Source: Defluviitaleaceae bacterium
GTDB taxonomy: Bacteria; Bacillota; Clostridia; Lachnospirales; UBA5962
Direction: 5' to 3'
NCBI GenBank assembly: GCA_009779915.1
Contig: WRBA01000002.1
Span: 62,001-126,000 of the forward strand
DNA: 64,000 nt
Position numbers and translations under genes: made by a program
The notes under the pieces: generated by a model
Told to the model about the DNA's origin: nothing
What the model saw: the letters and a program-made list of their open reading frames with translations, nothing else
The model's database searches: none
In this document: in pieces, positions 63,747-64,000 of the stretch
Layout of the letters: every line of letters starts with the position of its first letter
Numbering within the stretch: the first letter of the stretch is position 1

Positions 63747-64000
63747 TTATTCAGAAATAAGCATAGCCGTTGCAATGGAATAAAATTTAGAAACATCCGA
63801 ATCCGCCCGGCTGGTAAGTACGATAGGGCATTTAGCCCCCATTACAACACCTGCGCCGACGCCTCCGGCAAGATATACGATTGATTTATATAAAACATTA
63901 CCTGACTCAATATCATCCATAAGCAGGATATTTGCGGAGCCGCCGATTTTATCCTTATAACCTTTGTGAGAAGCAGCTTCCTTGGATACGGCAACGTCTA
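63747..64000 (-). CDS. ptb: Phosphate butyryltransferase, C-terminal part (partial)
   Basis: The visible 84 codons are the C-terminal end of a Ptb/Pta-type phosphate acyltransferase: the segments DVAVSKEAASHKG, NILLMDDIESGNVLYKS, GAGVVMGAKCPIVLTSRADS are typical. The enzyme converts butyryl-CoA (or a branched acyl-CoA) to acyl phosphate, which a kinase then uses to make ATP. The 5' end is outside the window. The stop codon directly abuts the family C element. The position upstream of a 2-oxoacid oxidoreductase operon matches clostridial ptb-buk-kor/vor clusters, but no buk gene lies between. Confidence 0.85.
   Translation of the reverse strand, partial: DVAVSKEAASHKGYKDKIGGSANILLMDDIESGNVLYKSIVYLAGGVGAGVVMGAKCPIVLTSRADSDVSKFYSIATAMLISE

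Overview
The window looks like a chromosomal segment of an anaerobic, spore-forming, motile member of the Clostridia. The evidence is an alpha/beta small acid-soluble spore protein, CodY, a flagellar-operon protein of the YvyF type, three chemoreceptors, a ferredoxin-linked 2-oxoacid oxidoreductase, low-GC codon use and strong AGGAGG ribosome-binding sites. No 16S rRNA or other decisive marker is present, so I do not place it below class level.

Layout. (1) 1-1450: a RelB/DinJ-YafQ toxin-antitoxin pair, a third partial gene, and the decayed end of an IS3-type insertion sequence. (2) 1561-18800: a sensory island with a MalT/LuxR-type regulator, three related chemoreceptors (one with a 7TM histidine-kinase-type N terminus), a six-PAS hybrid histidine kinase, and a 636-residue protein with three sigma-region-4-like segments. 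Two tiny related ORFs with good ribosome-binding sites precede the second chemoreceptor and the kinase. (3) 18941-27096: a catabolic patch with an ATC-hydrolase-like protein, an amidase, an orphan family-5 substrate-binding lipoprotein, two paralogous amidohydrolases flanking a wrecked flavoprotein gene, and an MBL-fold hydrolase. (4) 27162-41639: a tRNA-Leu and housekeeping genes (DUF378, DUF1836, dut, gap, purL, codY, topA, dprA on the minus strand; comM/yifB, a PadR regulator and a lipase on the plus strand). (5) 41827-45115: trpS, a yvyF-like gene, a spore protein and a cysteine synthase. (6) 45248-53596: a heterodimeric ABC exporter with two membrane-fusion proteins, a MerR regulator with a textbook 19-bp-spacer promoter, and an Lsa-type ABC-F gene behind a predicted attenuator with a leader ORF. 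(7) 53704-60909: a hypothetical protein, a YgiQ radical-SAM protein, a coiled-coil membrane protein, an M55 D-aminopeptidase, an HD-GYP protein and a small hypothetical. (8) 60960-64000: a four-subunit 2-oxoacid:ferredoxin oxidoreductase operon and the 3' end of a phosphate butyryltransferase gene.

The most unusual content lies between genes. At least three families of structured dispersed repeats occur. Family A has three copies of a double hairpin with a compensatory base change between copies. Family B has two 60-bp copies, 59/60 identical, with three tandem hairpins. Family C elements have AGAACC...GGTTCT termini and sit directly in front of the ribosome-binding sites of dprA, topA and the ferredoxin gene. 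Also notable are a shortened CodY that appears to lack much of its effector-binding region, a near-perfect 27-bp-arm palindrome overlapping the end of the 636-residue protein gene, and the ABC-F attenuator.

Functionally the window combines environmental sensing (chemoreceptors, PAS kinase, HD-GYP), nutrient-responsive regulation (CodY next to purL), uptake and hydrolysis of amide/peptide-like compounds, drug or peptide export with inducible ribosome protection, and branched-chain or other 2-oxoacid fermentation through ferredoxin and acyl phosphate.
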